DNA of 64,000 nt from Actinomycetota bacterium (GCA_018831265.1 JAHJCO010000023.1:1-64000); one strand, 5' to 3'. Numbered from the stretch's first letter, positions 27,765 to 36,997 are shown. Translations and numbers: made by a program. The notes: a model not told the origin generated them from the letters alone.

Positions 27765-29081
27765 ATGGAGATGGATGAGAGAGAGACGCTGATAGAGAGG
27801 CTGCGGAAGGGGGACATCCCGTCCCTGCTGGAGCGGGCCGCGGAAGGCGAGCCGCTCGCCGCGGAGGAGATAGCGCGCGAGATAGTCGAGGGGACGGCGG
27901 TGCTCTGTGCGAACGGGCTTCGTGACATAGACAGGCCGTGCGCGATCGGCGCGGGCCTGCGCACCAAGGTGAATGCCAACATCGGGACCAGCGCGGAGCG
28001 GGCCGACCTGGCCGTGGAGCTCTCCAAGCTGCTGGCGGCGGTGGAGGCCGGGGCCGACACCGTGATGGACCTCTCCACGGGAGGGGACATCGACGCGGTC
28101 CGCAGGGCCGTGGTGGCGAACTCCGCGGTGCCGGTGGGGACGGTGCCCATCTACCAGGCCGCCATCGAGTCCCAGGAGCGTCACGGGAGCATCGTGGCGA
28201 TGACCGCCGACGAGATGTTCGGCGCGGTCGAGCGGCACGCCGCCGACGGGGTCGACTTCGTGACGGTGCACTGCGGGGTGACCACGAAGGCGCTTTCCGC
28301 GCTGGAGTCGACGGGCCGCGTGGCGGACATAGTGAGCCGCGGGGGGGCGTTCCTCTCGGGGTGGATCATCTACAACGAGCGGGAGAACCCGCTCTACGAG
28401 AACTTCGACCGCATGCTGGAGATCGCCAGGCGTTACGAGGTGACCTTGAGCCTGGGCGACGGGTTCCGGCCCGGGGCCGTCGCCGACGCGACCGACGCCG
28501 CGCAGATCCAGGAGCTCATCACCCTGGGTGAGCTGGTCGGGCGCTGCCGGGAGGCGGGGGTTCAGGCGATGGTGGAGGGGCCGGGGCACGTGCCGCTGCA
28601 CCAGGTCGTCGAGAACGTACGCCTGGCCAAGGACATCTGCAGAGGGGCACCGTTCTATGTGCTGGGCCCGCTGGTCACCGACGTGGCCCCGGGGTACGAC
28701 CATATAGTGGCCGGCATCGGAGGCGCGCTCGCCGCCGCGTCGGGGGCGGACTACCTCTGCTACGTGACCCCGCGGGAGCACCTGGGGCTGCCCGAGGAAG
28801 AGGACGTGCGCGAGGGTACCATAGTCACGCGCATCGCCGCGCACGCGGCGGACCTGGCGAAGAACCCCGGCTTCTTCATGTCCTGGGACACCGAGATGTC
28901 CCGCGCCCGCAAGGCGCTCAAGTGGGAGCGGCAGGTGGAGCTGTCGCTGGACCCGAGGCGCGCGGGCGGGGTCCTGGCCGAGTGCCGGGTAGCCGACGAC
29001 ACCGGCTGCACGATGTGCGGCGAGTTCTGCGCGATGAAGTTCATCGCGAAGTACCTCGGGACCGAGGAGAGCACCTGCTAG
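27765..29081 (+). CDS. thiC: Phosphomethylpyrimidine synthase (radical SAM ThiC)
   Basis: 438 residues. Converts aminoimidazole ribotide to HMP phosphate. Conserved VNANIGTS, GADTVMDLSTGGDID, GTVPIYQA, FVTVHCGVT, SLGDGFRPGA, VEGPGHVPLHQV and a C-terminal cluster motif CTMCGEFC. The cluster cysteines are spaced CxxCxxxC, one residue shorter than the CxxCxxxxC of long ThiC, and the protein lacks the long N-terminal extension, so it is of the short ThiC type. The ATG at 27765 has GAGAGGTGG upstream. It lies 22 bp after thiE. Confidence 0.93.
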   Translation: MEMDERETLIERLRKGDIPSLLERAAEGEPLAAEEIAREIVEGTAVLCANGLRDIDRPCAIGAGLRTKVNANIGTSAERADLAVELSKLLAAVEAGADTVMDLSTGGDIDAVRRAVVANSAVPVGTVPIYQAAIESQERHGSIVAMTADEMFGAVERHAADGVDFVTVHCGVTTKALSALESTGRVADIVSRGGAFLSGWIIYNERENPLYENFDRMLEIARRYEVTLSLGDGFRPGAVADATDAAQIQELITLGELVGRCREAGVQAMVEGPGHVPLHQVVENVRLAKDICRGAPFYVLGPLVTDVAPGYDHIVAGIGGALAAASGADYLCYVTPREHLGLPEEEDVREGTIVTRIAAHAADLAKNPGFFMSWDTEMSRARKALKWERQVELSLDPRRAGGVLAECRVADDTGCTMCGEFCAMKFIAKYLGTEESTC

Positions 29082-29103
29082 GAGACCGCGGGGAGGGGGA
29101 GAC

Positions 29104-30096
29104 ATGGCGGCCGAGGGACTTTCCGAAGGCGAGATAATCGCCCTCATCAGGGCGATGGCCGGCGACGCGCACCCGGGCGTGGAGGTGCCCATCGGGGACG
29201 ACGCGGCCTCGTTCCACTTCGCGGGCGGTTCCGTCCTGCTCTCTATAGACTCCGTCTTCGAGGACGTGCACTTCACCCTGCGCGACTACGGTCTCTGTGA
29301 CGTGGGCTGGAAGGCCGTGGCGGCCGCGGTGAGCGATATCGCCGCGATGGGCGGGCAGCCGAGCTGCCTGCTGGTGTCCGCGGGCTTCGCGAAGCCGCCC
29401 ACCGAGGCCGAGGTCCGATCGCTCATGGACGGGATCCTCGAGATGGCCGCCTCCTGCAACTGCGCACTTGTGGGCGGGGATGTCAGCAGGGCGAGCAGGG
29501 GCTTGAGCCTGGCCGTGGCCGTCGCGGGTACCCCGCCCCCGTCGGGCCCGGTGCTGCGCTCGGGGGCGGGAGAGGGCGACGCCATCGGCGTGACCGGGAT
29601 GCCGGGCAGGTCGGCCGCCGGCCTCCGGGTCATTCGCTCGGGGGAGGAGATGAGGTCCCGGTACCCGGGGCTGGTCGAGGCGCACCTGAGGCCCAGGCCG
29701 CAGGTGGCCGCGGGCACGCTGCTGGCCGCGGAGGGCGTGAGCGCCATGGAGGACATAAGCGACGGGCTGGCGCGCGACCTTGTGCACATATGCGAGGAGA
29801 GCGGCCTGGGGTGCGAGCTGGAGGCCGAGAGCGTGCCGCTGGACGACGAGATGATGGTGCTGGCCGCCGAGACCGGCGCCGACCCGCTACAGTGGGCGCT
29901 GGCGGGAGGCGAGGACTACGGGCTGGTGTTCACGGTAGCCGCCGAGCGTCTCCCCGGGATACTCGGGGCGCTGGCCCGCGCCGGGGTGCCTGCCTCGGGT
30001 GTCGGACGCATGACGGATGCCGGGACGGAGCCTGTGCTGCTGAGGGATGGGGCGCGCTACGACCTTGGGGAGTACGGGTATGACCACTTCCGATGA
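29104..30096 (+). CDS. thiL: Thiamine-monophosphate kinase
   Basis: 330 residues of the PurM/ThiL ATP-binding fold; phosphorylates thiamine monophosphate to TPP. Seen: EGEIIALIRAMAGDAHPGVE, the metal-binding IGDDAASF, SIDSVFEDVHF, KAVAAAVSDIAAMGGQP, ALVGGDVSRASRGLSL, ISDGLARDLVHICEESGLG and LAGGEDYGLVFTV. The ATG at 29104 has GGGAGGGGGAG just upstream, 22 bp after thiC. Its 3' end overlaps thiD by 17 bp, which suggests translational coupling. Confidence 0.93.
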   Translation: MAAEGLSEGEIIALIRAMAGDAHPGVEVPIGDDAASFHFAGGSVLLSIDSVFEDVHFTLRDYGLCDVGWKAVAAAVSDIAAMGGQPSCLLVSAGFAKPPTEAEVRSLMDGILEMAASCNCALVGGDVSRASRGLSLAVAVAGTPPPSGPVLRSGAGEGDAIGVTGMPGRSAAGLRVIRSGEEMRSRYPGLVEAHLRPRPQVAAGTLLAAEGVSAMEDISDGLARDLVHICEESGLGCELEAESVPLDDEMMVLAAETGADPLQWALAGGEDYGLVFTVAAERLPGILGALARAGVPASGVGRMTDAGTEPVLLRDGARYDLGEYGYDHFR

Positions 30097-30898
30097 TCCG
30101 CGGGCGGAACGGCCGGCGGTCGCGCTTTCCATCGCGGGGCTCGACCCGAGCGGCGGAGCGGGCCTGGTTGCCGACGCCAGGACCTTCAGCGCCATGGGGG
30201 TCTTCCCGATGTGCGTGGCCGCGACGGTGACGTACCAGAACACGCTGGGGCTCAAGGGCCGCTACGACCTCCCGCCGGAGGTGGTGTGGGGCCAGCTGGA
30301 GGCGCTGTTCGAGGACAGGAAGCCCGACGCGGTGAAGACGGGCGCGCTTGGCAGCGCCCGCGTGGTGACCGAGGTCGCCAGGTTCCTGGGGGACCACCTG
30401 GCCGGTCCGCTGGTGGTTGACCCGGTCCTCTTCAGCGAGAGCGGGGGCCGGCTGTTCGACGAAGGAGCCGCCGGAGCGCTCAGGGAACTGCTCCTACCCC
30501 GCGCGGCGCTGCTCACACCGAACGTCTCCGAGGCAGCCGTCCTCACCGGGATAGAGGTCTGGACCCTCGCCGAGATGGAAGCGGCAGCAGAGCGCCTGCT
30601 CAACATGGGCGCAGTAGCGGTACTGGTGACGGGCGGCAGGCTGGAGGAGGACGGGGTGACGGTGGCGGTGGACGTGTATAGCGATCCCGATGGCACCGAG
30701 GTGTTGAGGTCTCCGTGGCTCGAGGGGCAGAGCGTCCACGGGACGGGGTGCGTGCTCTCCGCGGCGATCACGGCCGCACTAGCGACGGGCCGCACCATGA
30801 AAGAGGCCGTGGCCTCGGGCCGCGCGTTCGTGCGGCGCGCGATGCAGTGCGCCGTCCGCCCCGGAGCGGGCTCCCCCTGCGCGAACCCCAACCCGTGA
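30080..30898 (+). CDS. thiD: Hydroxymethylpyrimidine/phosphomethylpyrimidine kinase
   Basis: 272 residues, ribokinase-like; phosphorylates HMP and HMP-P for ThiE. Motifs: LSIAGLDPSGGAGLVADART (substrate pocket), VVDPVLFSESGG, LLTPNVSEAAVLTG, VLVTGG, and the anion hole/catalytic base VHGTGCVLSAAIT. The ATG at 30080 lies within the end of thiL and has GGGGAG 8 bases upstream. The last gene of the thiamine unit. Its stop codon overlaps the first of three palindromic repeats at 30895. Confidence 0.93.
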   Translation: MTTSDDPRAERPAVALSIAGLDPSGGAGLVADARTFSAMGVFPMCVAATVTYQNTLGLKGRYDLPPEVVWGQLEALFEDRKPDAVKTGALGSARVVTEVARFLGDHLAGPLVVDPVLFSESGGRLFDEGAAGALRELLLPRAALLTPNVSEAAVLTGIEVWTLAEMEAAAERLLNMGAVAVLVTGGRLEEDGVTVAVDVYSDPDGTEVLRSPWLEGQSVHGTGCVLSAAITAALATGRTMKEAVASGRAFVRRAMQCAVRPGAGSPCANPNP

Positions 30899-30956
30899 AA
30901 GAAAACCTCAAACCACTTCTTTCATCTGAAAGAAAACCTCAAACCACTTCTTTCAT
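30895..30956. repeat. Two tandem copies of the CTTTCA-ended palindrome
   Basis: Copies at 30895-30925 and 30927-30956 read TGAAAGAAAACCTCAAACC then ACTTCTTTCAT. The first overlaps the thiD stop codon (GTGA). Ends TGAAAG and CTTTCA are complementary. Confidence 0.85.
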
Positions 30957-30978
30957 CTGCAACCCCGAACGGGCTTCG

Positions 30979-31009
30979 GTGAAAGTTTTGGTCTGAGGTA
31001 ATCTTTCAC
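30979..31009. repeat. CTTTCA-ended palindrome, inverted copy
   Basis: Inverted relative to the pair at 30895-30956: GTGAAAGTTTTGGTCTGAGG then TAATCTTTCAC. Also found at 55884, 61041 and 61124. Confidence 0.85.
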
Positions 31010-31074
31010 GCCGTTGAAGGAAACAGCCCTACCTGATAAAAGTGGTACCGGCGAAACACAAGGAGGGGGTGACG

Positions 31075-31629
31075 ATGCGGATAGGACTCATAAGCGACAC
31101 GCACGGCGACCCGACGGCCTGGGACGCCGCCATGAGGGCTCTCGGCCCCGTAGACCTGATAACACACGCCGGCGACGTCCTCTACCACGGGATATTCAAC
31201 CCCATCACCGAGACGTACCGCCCGAGGCACCTGGCCGAGATACTCAACGGCCTGACCACGCCCATGGTCCACGCGCGCGGCAACTGCGACTCGGAGGTGG
31301 ACCAGCTCGCCCTCGACAACCACATCCTCTCCGACTTCGCATGGGTCAGCCACGAGGGGGTGCGCATTCTTGTCACCCACGGGCACAAGTACCCGGAAGA
31401 GGACCTGATCCTCATGGCTCATCGGGCCGGCGCGCAGCTGCTCCACGTGGGTCACACCCACGTCCCGGTCATAGAGGACGTTGACCACGTCGTGCTGTTC
31501 AACGCGGGCTCGTGTGCTGTGCCCAAGCAGGAGGGCGGGTTCGCCACGGTGGGGTTGCTGGAGGACGGGAAGCTGTTCGTGCTGGACGTGAGGACCGGGG
31601 AGCGTTACCTGGAGGGCGAGCTGCCCTGA
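31075..31629 (+). CDS. YfcE/MJ0936-family phosphodiesterase
   Basis: 184 residues, calcineurin-like metallophosphoesterase. Metal-binding motifs in order: IGLISDTHGD, THAGDVLYH, HARGNCDSE (GNCD), ILVTHGHKY and LHVGHTHVP. Small stand-alone members hydrolyse phosphodiesters in vitro with Mn or Ni; the cellular substrate is unknown. The ATG at 31075 is preceded by AGGAGGGGG; an upstream GTG at 31042 has no such site. It converges with rpmB, 11 bp apart. Confidence 0.88.
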   Translation: MRIGLISDTHGDPTAWDAAMRALGPVDLITHAGDVLYHGIFNPITETYRPRHLAEILNGLTTPMVHARGNCDSEVDQLALDNHILSDFAWVSHEGVRILVTHGHKYPEEDLILMAHRAGAQLLHVGHTHVPVIEDVDHVVLFNAGSCAVPKQEGGFATVGLLEDGKLFVLDVRTGERYLEGELP

Positions 31630-31640
31630 GCCGGTGAGCG

Positions 31641-31829
31641 CTAGACCTTCTGGACCTTGCCGGCCTTCAGGCACTTGGAGCAGACGCGGGCGTTCCTTGT
31701 GCTGCCGTTCACCACGATGCGCATCTTGTGCACGTTGGGCGTCCAGCGGCGCCGTGTCTTCTTGTGCGAGTGACTGACGTTATTGCCGAAATCCGGCTTC
31801 TTTCCGCATATCTCACAGACGTTGGACAA
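31641..31829 (-). CDS. rpmB: 50S ribosomal protein L28
   Basis: 62 residues, normal for L28. SNVCEICGKKPDFGNNVSHS and KKTRRRWTPNVHK, then VVNGSTRNARVCSKCLKAGK. Two CxxC pairs (CEIC, CSKC) mark the zinc-binding form. GGAGG lies 9 bases upstream of the ATG. Likely transcribed from the extended -10 element at 31861-31869. Confidence 0.97.
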   Translation of the reverse strand: MSNVCEICGKKPDFGNNVSHSHKKTRRRWTPNVHKMRIVVNGSTRNARVCSKCLKAGKVQKV

Positions 31830-31860
31830 CTGCGTTCCTCCTGACGGTCAACGAGGAAGA

Positions 31861-31869
31861 ATAATAGCA
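31861..31869 (-). promoter_or_regulatory. Extended -10 promoter of rpmB
   Basis: TGCTATTAT on the minus strand, about 32 bases upstream of the rpmB ATG. Confidence 0.5.
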
Positions 31870-31930
31870 CAACACCGTTATGTACTGCCATATCCCCGAG
31901 TCACAGCAACCAAACGTCGATAGCCGTGGG

Positions 31931-32001
31931 GTCGGACGTTTGCCGTTGTCGTTGGACTACTCCGTTCACGACAAGGTCACAACACAACGAAATCGTCCGA
32001 C
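31931..32001. repeat. Imperfect inverted repeat GTCGGACGTTTGCCGTTGT
   Basis: 31931-31949 is complementary to 31984-32001 (ACAACGAAATCGTCCGAC) with small differences. A related arm, ACAACGCAAATCGTCCGA, is at 11736-11753. The region 31870-32024 has no gene. Confidence 0.5.
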
Positions 32002-32024
32002 GCCACTCTCTATTTATGGAGCGC

Positions 32025-32054
32025 TGTGCAAAAGTGCCTGACCCTTTTGCTACA
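32025..32054. repeat. Palindromic repeat (TGTAGCAAAAGGG family), inverted copy
   Basis: TGTGCAAAAGTGCCTGACCC then TTTTGCTACA: the reverse complement of the hairpin at 10241-10271 with two or so changes. It lies just after the glycosidase stop codon. Confidence 0.7.
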
Positions 32055-32059
32055 CTGCA

Positions 32060-34468
32060 TCAGCGGTTGACACGCAGCAGGATCCGCCGGGCCGCCGCCG
32101 GGACGGTGATGACGCCGCCCTTCACCTCTGCCGCCTCCCCGTCTACCTCCACCCCGACCACGGGCAGCGGTACCGATAGCTCCAACGCGGAGGGCTCGTC
32201 CCGCCAGTCCGCTTCGATGATGAACTCGATCGCCTCGGCGCGGCACTCCACAGTGTAGGAGACCAACCCGAAGAGTGTGGGCGCGCTATCCACCGAGATG
32301 CGGTTGCCCGGCGCGAGCCACTCCTTCTTGGGCAGGGGCAGCAGGCGGAGCCGGTCCCCCTCCTCCGCCAGCATAAGGTTGCGCGTGAAGTGCACTATGT
32401 CGGCGACCGCCCAGCCGTGGTGCCCGTCGCCGTAGGCGCCCCCGCCGGTGAGGGGGTTTATCGCCTCGGGGAACGTCATTGTCGGCGACGCCATGGACAT
32501 CAGCGAGTCGAACACCCTCAGGGCATAGCGGTCCCGGCTCTTCAGCCGGCACTGGGCCAGGTGCAGCGAGAGGTAGGCGTTCAACCCGCAGTGCATGATG
32601 GCGTGGTAGAGCGTGTCGCGGTAGAAGCACTTCTCGACCAGCTCCGTGAGGGTGTTGGCCATAATCTCCTCGTCGGGAGACATGAGACCCAGCGGGTAGA
32701 CGGCGGCGAGGCACCCCACCGCGGCCGAGTCGACGTCCCGCCCCGGCGCGATCGGCATCACCCTTCGGCCGAGCCTCTTCTCCACGGAGTCCCACGAGGC
32801 CTCCAGCGACTCCCACATCTCGGAGGCGACCCGCTCCAGGTACTCCGCGTCGCCGTTTAGACACAGGTCCCGTGCCGCGAGCGCCGCGGCCCGGAGCCCG
32901 CCCACGGCCCAGAAGTCGTCCCAGTAGAAGACGTCGGCCGTCCCGAAGTGCTCCGCGCTCACCCCGGGCGGCAGCAACCCCCGTCCCGGGTTCCCGGCGG
33001 GCAGGTCCGTGCGGCGCATCCCGTCCAGCCAGCGGGCGCCCTTCATGATCGCGGGGTAGACACCCTTGAGGAAGTCGGTGTCCCCGGTCATGCGGTAGTG
33101 GTGCACGCACGTCCAGATGGCCTGGCCGTTGGAGTCCCACTCCCCGGCGTGAGACCTGAAGAACCCCTCCGGGGTCAGCCTGTCCGGGTAGGCGCGCAGC
33201 ACGTCGTTCGCCATGTCCGCCCGGCCGATGATCTCCAGCGCGGGCACCAGGTACGCCGCGTCCCGGAACCACATCATGTGGTAGGTGGAGACACCCGGGG
33301 TGATGGTGTGGCCGTCGAACAGCATCAACAGGTACGCCTTGTTGACGTCGAAGGCCCTCTGGTAGACGTCGTCGGGTACGCTGATGCGCATCCCCTCGCC
33401 TGTGAGCTCCTTCCAGTCGGAGACCTGTCCCTCGAGCGCCTCTTCCACCGCCGCGACCGGCTCCCGCGGGGGCAGCATCCTCTCGAACGGGGGGTGTATG
33501 CCGCCCGACAGAGGGCTCGCGAAGCTGATGGAGGCCGACCCGCCGGCCGGGACCTCCAGGTCGTATATGGCCGCCCCGGTCGCCAGCCCGAACGGCTCGG
33601 AAACGCGGGTCGTACCCTCTGGCAGCCTCTCGCGCCGCGGGTCCCTGAGCTGCATGGCGACGTCGCCGTGGGCGTAGTCGGAAACCATCACCCGGTCCGG
33701 CTCGATGGGCAGGTAAGCCAGCACGTCGCCGTCGGCCGAGAACGTCCGGGACCGGGGGTCGTAGGCCAGCTCGTTGATGGCGCAGATGGTCTCCGGGTTC
33801 GCCGGCCGCACGGACACCACCAGCGACGCCGAGACGGGTTCGTCGCCGGGGTTGTCGAGCCTCGCCAGGCACAGCGCTACCGGGAAGGTCGCGAGCGGGG
33901 CTACGAAGTGCGTCAGCGTGCAGTCGAGCCCGGCGGCATCGAAGGAGGTGCGGACCATAGGGAGGTCATCTACCAGACCCTGGCGGACCGCCCCTTTCTC
34001 CGAGGGGCAGGTGAGCTCGTCCCCCCGTAGCACCCACACGTCCACAGAGGGCGAGAACGGCCACGGGGTCAGCAGGCCCCGCGGGTCGACGGTCGCCTCG
34101 GGGGCGAACCCGCACAGCCCGATGCCGGTCCAGTTGCGATGGGTCATATTGCTGACGAGCCAGAAGTGCCCGTGTGGGATGAAGGAGCCGGAGGAAGGAA
34201 CGCTCTGCCGGCGGAGCCAGTAGGGCAGCACCCATCCCAGCATCTGCTGCTGGGCGAACGGCGTCAGGATGAACCCGGACCACATCTGCGCGCCCAGTGG
34301 CAGCAGCTCCGTCGGAAAGCCGCTCGCCGCCGAGCCGGAGAGCCTGCCGAACGACCTGAAGTTTCGCAGAGCCTGCTCCGCGATGGAGTACTTCGCGGCC
34401 GCCTTCCTGACGGCGGCGCTCCTGAGCCGGCCCGGCAGGCCGCCCTTCGACCGCTTCCCCTGGCCCAT
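32060..34468 (-). CDS. Six-hairpin glycosidase-like protein (glycogen debranching/GH15-GH63 type)
   Basis: 802 residues, no signal peptide. The N-terminal half is a beta-sandwich-like region (about 100-370); the C-terminal half (about 380-720) is an alpha/alpha toroid, with STYHMMWFRDAAYLVPALEI, GFFRSHAGEWDSNGQAIWTC, YPAIMKGARWLDGMRR and HHGWAVADIVHFTRNLML. The W-F-R-D motif and an acidic residue in GEWDSNGQ are typical of glucoamylase/debranching clan enzymes that cleave alpha-glucosides. The exact substrate is unknown. The start follows GGGGGAGG. A minus-strand TATAAT at 34509-34514 is its probable promoter. It diverges from recG. Confidence 0.75.
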   Translation of the reverse strand: MGQGKRSKGGLPGRLRSAAVRKAAAKYSIAEQALRNFRSFGRLSGSAASGFPTELLPLGAQMWSGFILTPFAQQQMLGWVLPYWLRRQSVPSSGSFIPHGHFWLVSNMTHRNWTGIGLCGFAPEATVDPRGLLTPWPFSPSVDVWVLRGDELTCPSEKGAVRQGLVDDLPMVRTSFDAAGLDCTLTHFVAPLATFPVALCLARLDNPGDEPVSASLVVSVRPANPETICAINELAYDPRSRTFSADGDVLAYLPIEPDRVMVSDYAHGDVAMQLRDPRRERLPEGTTRVSEPFGLATGAAIYDLEVPAGGSASISFASPLSGGIHPPFERMLPPREPVAAVEEALEGQVSDWKELTGEGMRISVPDDVYQRAFDVNKAYLLMLFDGHTITPGVSTYHMMWFRDAAYLVPALEIIGRADMANDVLRAYPDRLTPEGFFRSHAGEWDSNGQAIWTCVHHYRMTGDTDFLKGVYPAIMKGARWLDGMRRTDLPAGNPGRGLLPPGVSAEHFGTADVFYWDDFWAVGGLRAAALAARDLCLNGDAEYLERVASEMWESLEASWDSVEKRLGRRVMPIAPGRDVDSAAVGCLAAVYPLGLMSPDEEIMANTLTELVEKCFYRDTLYHAIMHCGLNAYLSLHLAQCRLKSRDRYALRVFDSLMSMASPTMTFPEAINPLTGGGAYGDGHHGWAVADIVHFTRNLMLAEEGDRLRLLPLPKKEWLAPGNRISVDSAPTLFGLVSYTVECRAEAIEFIIEADWRDEPSALELSVPLPVVGVEVDGEAAEVKGGVITVPAAARRILLRVNR

Positions 34469-34508
34469 CGGTCCTCCCCCGCTCGCTTACATGTCGGTGG
34501 CACCCTGT

Positions 34509-34514
34509 ATTATA
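34509..34514 (-). promoter_or_regulatory. -10 element of the glycosidase gene
   Basis: TATAAT on the minus strand, about 40 bases upstream of the ATG at 34468. The overlapping plus-strand TATATAGT could serve recG. Confidence 0.4.
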
Positions 34515-34590
34515 TAGTCAGGCCGGCCGGCTGAGGGCGCGGGGAACAGGGCCTCGTCGGGTACTGGAGAGCCGGCCCAAGCGGGGGCAC

Positions 34591-36747
34591 ATGATGGCAG
34601 GCAGCAGCGGCGACAAGAGGTCACCCGGCGGGGGCGCCGGTCAGCACCCTGAGCTGACCCCGGCCGAGGCCGCGTTCATGCGGCTGGGATCGGCCGTGAC
34701 CAGGTTGCCCGGCGTCGGTCCCGCGTACGCCGCCAGGCTCGCGCCACTTGGTATCAGCACGGTCGGCGACCTGGTCTATCATCTGCCGCGTCGATACCTC
34801 GACCGGTCCAACGTCACCGCCATAGGCAGCGCGGCGGTCGGCGAGGAGGTGACGGTGGTCGGAAGGGTCAGCGACGTGGACAGCCGCTCCACCCGCACCC
34901 GCAAGAGCATGCTCACCGTCACCATCTTCGACGGGACGGGCTATCTCGCGGGGGTCTGGTTCAACCAGGAGTATCACAAGGACCGGCTCGCCATCGGCAC
35001 GCAGGTCGCCTTCTCCGGCAAGGTCGAGTTCAAGTACAACGTGCTTCAGATGACCAACCCGTCCTACGACGTGCTGGCCACCGGCGAGGCCGACCCCGAC
35101 GAGAAGGCGGAAGGGATACATACCGGCCGGATCGTGCCCCTCTACCCCGCGACGGCGGGGGTGACGTCCGCCGGGCTGCGCAGGCTGGTCATGACCGCGC
35201 TCGATGCGGTGTCCGGCATGGCCGACCCCGTACACCCGGGGGTGCTGGAACGTTTCGGGCTCATGGGCATCGAGGTTGCACTGCGAGAGACCCACTTTCC
35301 CGGAGGGCCGGAGACCCTGAAGGCCGCGCGGCGGAGGCTGGCCTTCGACGAGCTGTTCATCATGCAGGTGGGCCTGGCCCTCATGAAGAAGCGCCGCGAG
35401 ACCGAGGCGGTGGGGATCGCCCACGGGCACCCCGGCGAGCTGATAGCCGAGTTCAGGCGCTCACTCCCCTACAAGCTCACAGACGCCCAGGAGAAGGCCT
35501 GGGCCGAGATCGCGGCCGACATGGCCCGCCCGGTCCAGATGAACCGCCTTCTGGAGGGGGAGGTCGGCAGCGGAAAGACCGTTGTGGCCCTGCTCGCCCT
35601 CCTGCTCGCCGTCGAGAACGGGACCCAGGGAGCCCTGATGGCTCCCACCGAGGTCCTGGCGTACCAGCACGCCAGGCGGGTGCGGGCGATGCTCTCCCAC
35701 CTGAATGTGTCGGTGGAGCTGGTCACCGGGGGTGCCTCCGCGGCTGTTCTGGAGCGTATCGCGGCGGGCGAGGTCGACGTCGTCATAGGGACACATGCCC
35801 TCATCCAGGAGCGGGTGGCCTTCCGCAGGCTGGGGCTGGCGGTAATAGACGAGCAGCACCGGTTCGGCCTGGCGCAGCGTATCGTGTTCGAGGCGAAGGG
35901 AGCGAACCCGGATCTCCTGCACATGTCGGCGACACCCATCCCGAGGACCCTGGCGCTCACCCTCTTCGGTGACCTCGACCTCTCGGTCATCGACGAGATG
36001 CCCGCGGGTCGGCAGCCGGTAATAACGGTGGTATCGGACCCGGGCCAGAGGTCGAACACGTTCGCGATGGTGCGTCGCGAGCTGGAGCGCGGGAGGCAGG
36101 CGTTCGTCATCTGCCCCCTGGTCGAGGAGTCGAAGAAGCTCGAGGTGAAGGCCGCGACGGAGGAGGCGGAGAGGCTGTCGGCGGAGTTCCCCGAGTTCAA
36201 CACAGGCCTGGTACACGGGCAGTTGAAGAGCGAGGAAAAGCGCGAGGTCATGCAGCGCTTCGAGGGCGGACAGATAGACATGCTGGTGTCCACGGTCATG
36301 GTGGAGGTCGGGGTTGACGTGCCCAACGCGACCGTGATGATCGTGGAGGACGCCGACCGCTTCGGCCTGGCCCAGCTCCACCAGCTCCGGGGCAGGATCG
36401 GGCGCGGCAGCGAGCGCGCCATCTGCGTGCTGTTCGCGGACCCGCAGACGGAGGAGGCGAAGGCGCGCATGGAGGCGATCCGCCGCTACGACGACGGGTT
36501 CGCCCTCGCCGAGGCCGACCTGCATATCAGGGGGGAAGGGCAGCTGTTCGGCACGAGGCAGTCGGGCCTGCCGGACCTCAAGGTGGCCAGGCTCTCGCGC
36601 AACCTCGACCTGGTGAGGAGGGTGAGGCGCGCGGCGTTCGAGCTGGTCGATGATGACCCGGGGCTCTCCAAGAAGGAGAACGAGCTTCTGCGCTGGGAGA
36701 CCAACAGGCGGTTCGGGGGGTCCCTGCAGTGGCTCTTCCACGCCTGA
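34591..36747 (+). CDS. recG: ATP-dependent DNA helicase RecG
   Basis: 718 residues. Remodels stalled replication forks and Holliday junctions. N-terminal wedge/OB domain (LPGVGPAYAARLAPLGISTV, LVYHLPRRYLDRS), Walker A EGEVGSGKTVVALLAL, GALMAPTEVLAYQHA, DEQHRFG box VIDEQHRFGLAQR, MSATPIPRTLALTLFGDLDL, VEVGVDVPNATVM and QLHQLRGRIGRG. Start at the first ATG of ATGATG after GCGGGGG. The stop codon overlaps the first unit of a 51-bp tandem repeat. Confidence 0.96.
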   Translation: MMAGSSGDKRSPGGGAGQHPELTPAEAAFMRLGSAVTRLPGVGPAYAARLAPLGISTVGDLVYHLPRRYLDRSNVTAIGSAAVGEEVTVVGRVSDVDSRSTRTRKSMLTVTIFDGTGYLAGVWFNQEYHKDRLAIGTQVAFSGKVEFKYNVLQMTNPSYDVLATGEADPDEKAEGIHTGRIVPLYPATAGVTSAGLRRLVMTALDAVSGMADPVHPGVLERFGLMGIEVALRETHFPGGPETLKAARRRLAFDELFIMQVGLALMKKRRETEAVGIAHGHPGELIAEFRRSLPYKLTDAQEKAWAEIAADMARPVQMNRLLEGEVGSGKTVVALLALLLAVENGTQGALMAPTEVLAYQHARRVRAMLSHLNVSVELVTGGASAAVLERIAAGEVDVVIGTHALIQERVAFRRLGLAVIDEQHRFGLAQRIVFEAKGANPDLLHMSATPIPRTLALTLFGDLDLSVIDEMPAGRQPVITVVSDPGQRSNTFAMVRRELERGRQAFVICPLVEESKKLEVKAATEEAERLSAEFPEFNTGLVHGQLKSEEKREVMQRFEGGQIDMLVSTVMVEVGVDVPNATVMIVEDADRFGLAQLHQLRGRIGRGSERAICVLFADPQTEEAKARMEAIRRYDDGFALAEADLHIRGEGQLFGTRQSGLPDLKVARLSRNLDLVRRVRRAAFELVDDDPGLSKKENELLRWETNRRFGGSLQWLFHA

Positions 36748-36847
36748 CTAAGATTGGGGTCAGGCAGGAGTCAAGTCAGTGACTGAGATTGGGGTCGACT
36801 GAGATTGGGGTCAGGCAGGAGTCAAGTCAGTGACTGAGATTGGGGTC
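36746..36847. repeat. Two 51-bp tandem repeats overlapping the recG stop
   Basis: Units 36746-36796 and 36797-36847 differ at about one position. Each contains GATTGGGGTCAGGCAGGAG and GTCAAGTCAGTGACTGAG. Related to the TGCCTGACCCC repeat family on the opposite strand. The remainder to 37030 holds no gene. Confidence 0.8.
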
Positions 36848-36997
36848 AGGCGGGAATCAGCCGGGTCAGACAGAAGTCCTATTTGAGATGCATCTGGGAG
36901 TTCGGCTCTCGATCGACCTGCATTCGCAGTCAGGATGTGACTGGTTGACAAACTGGAACTCTGAATGGAATGCTGCCTGGCACCGATTTGTGCTGGA

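Noticed and set aside
30895-31009. Possible CRISPR array from the three closely spaced repeats
   Set aside because: Only two direct units with a 1-bp gap and one inverted unit; no spacers and no cas genes.
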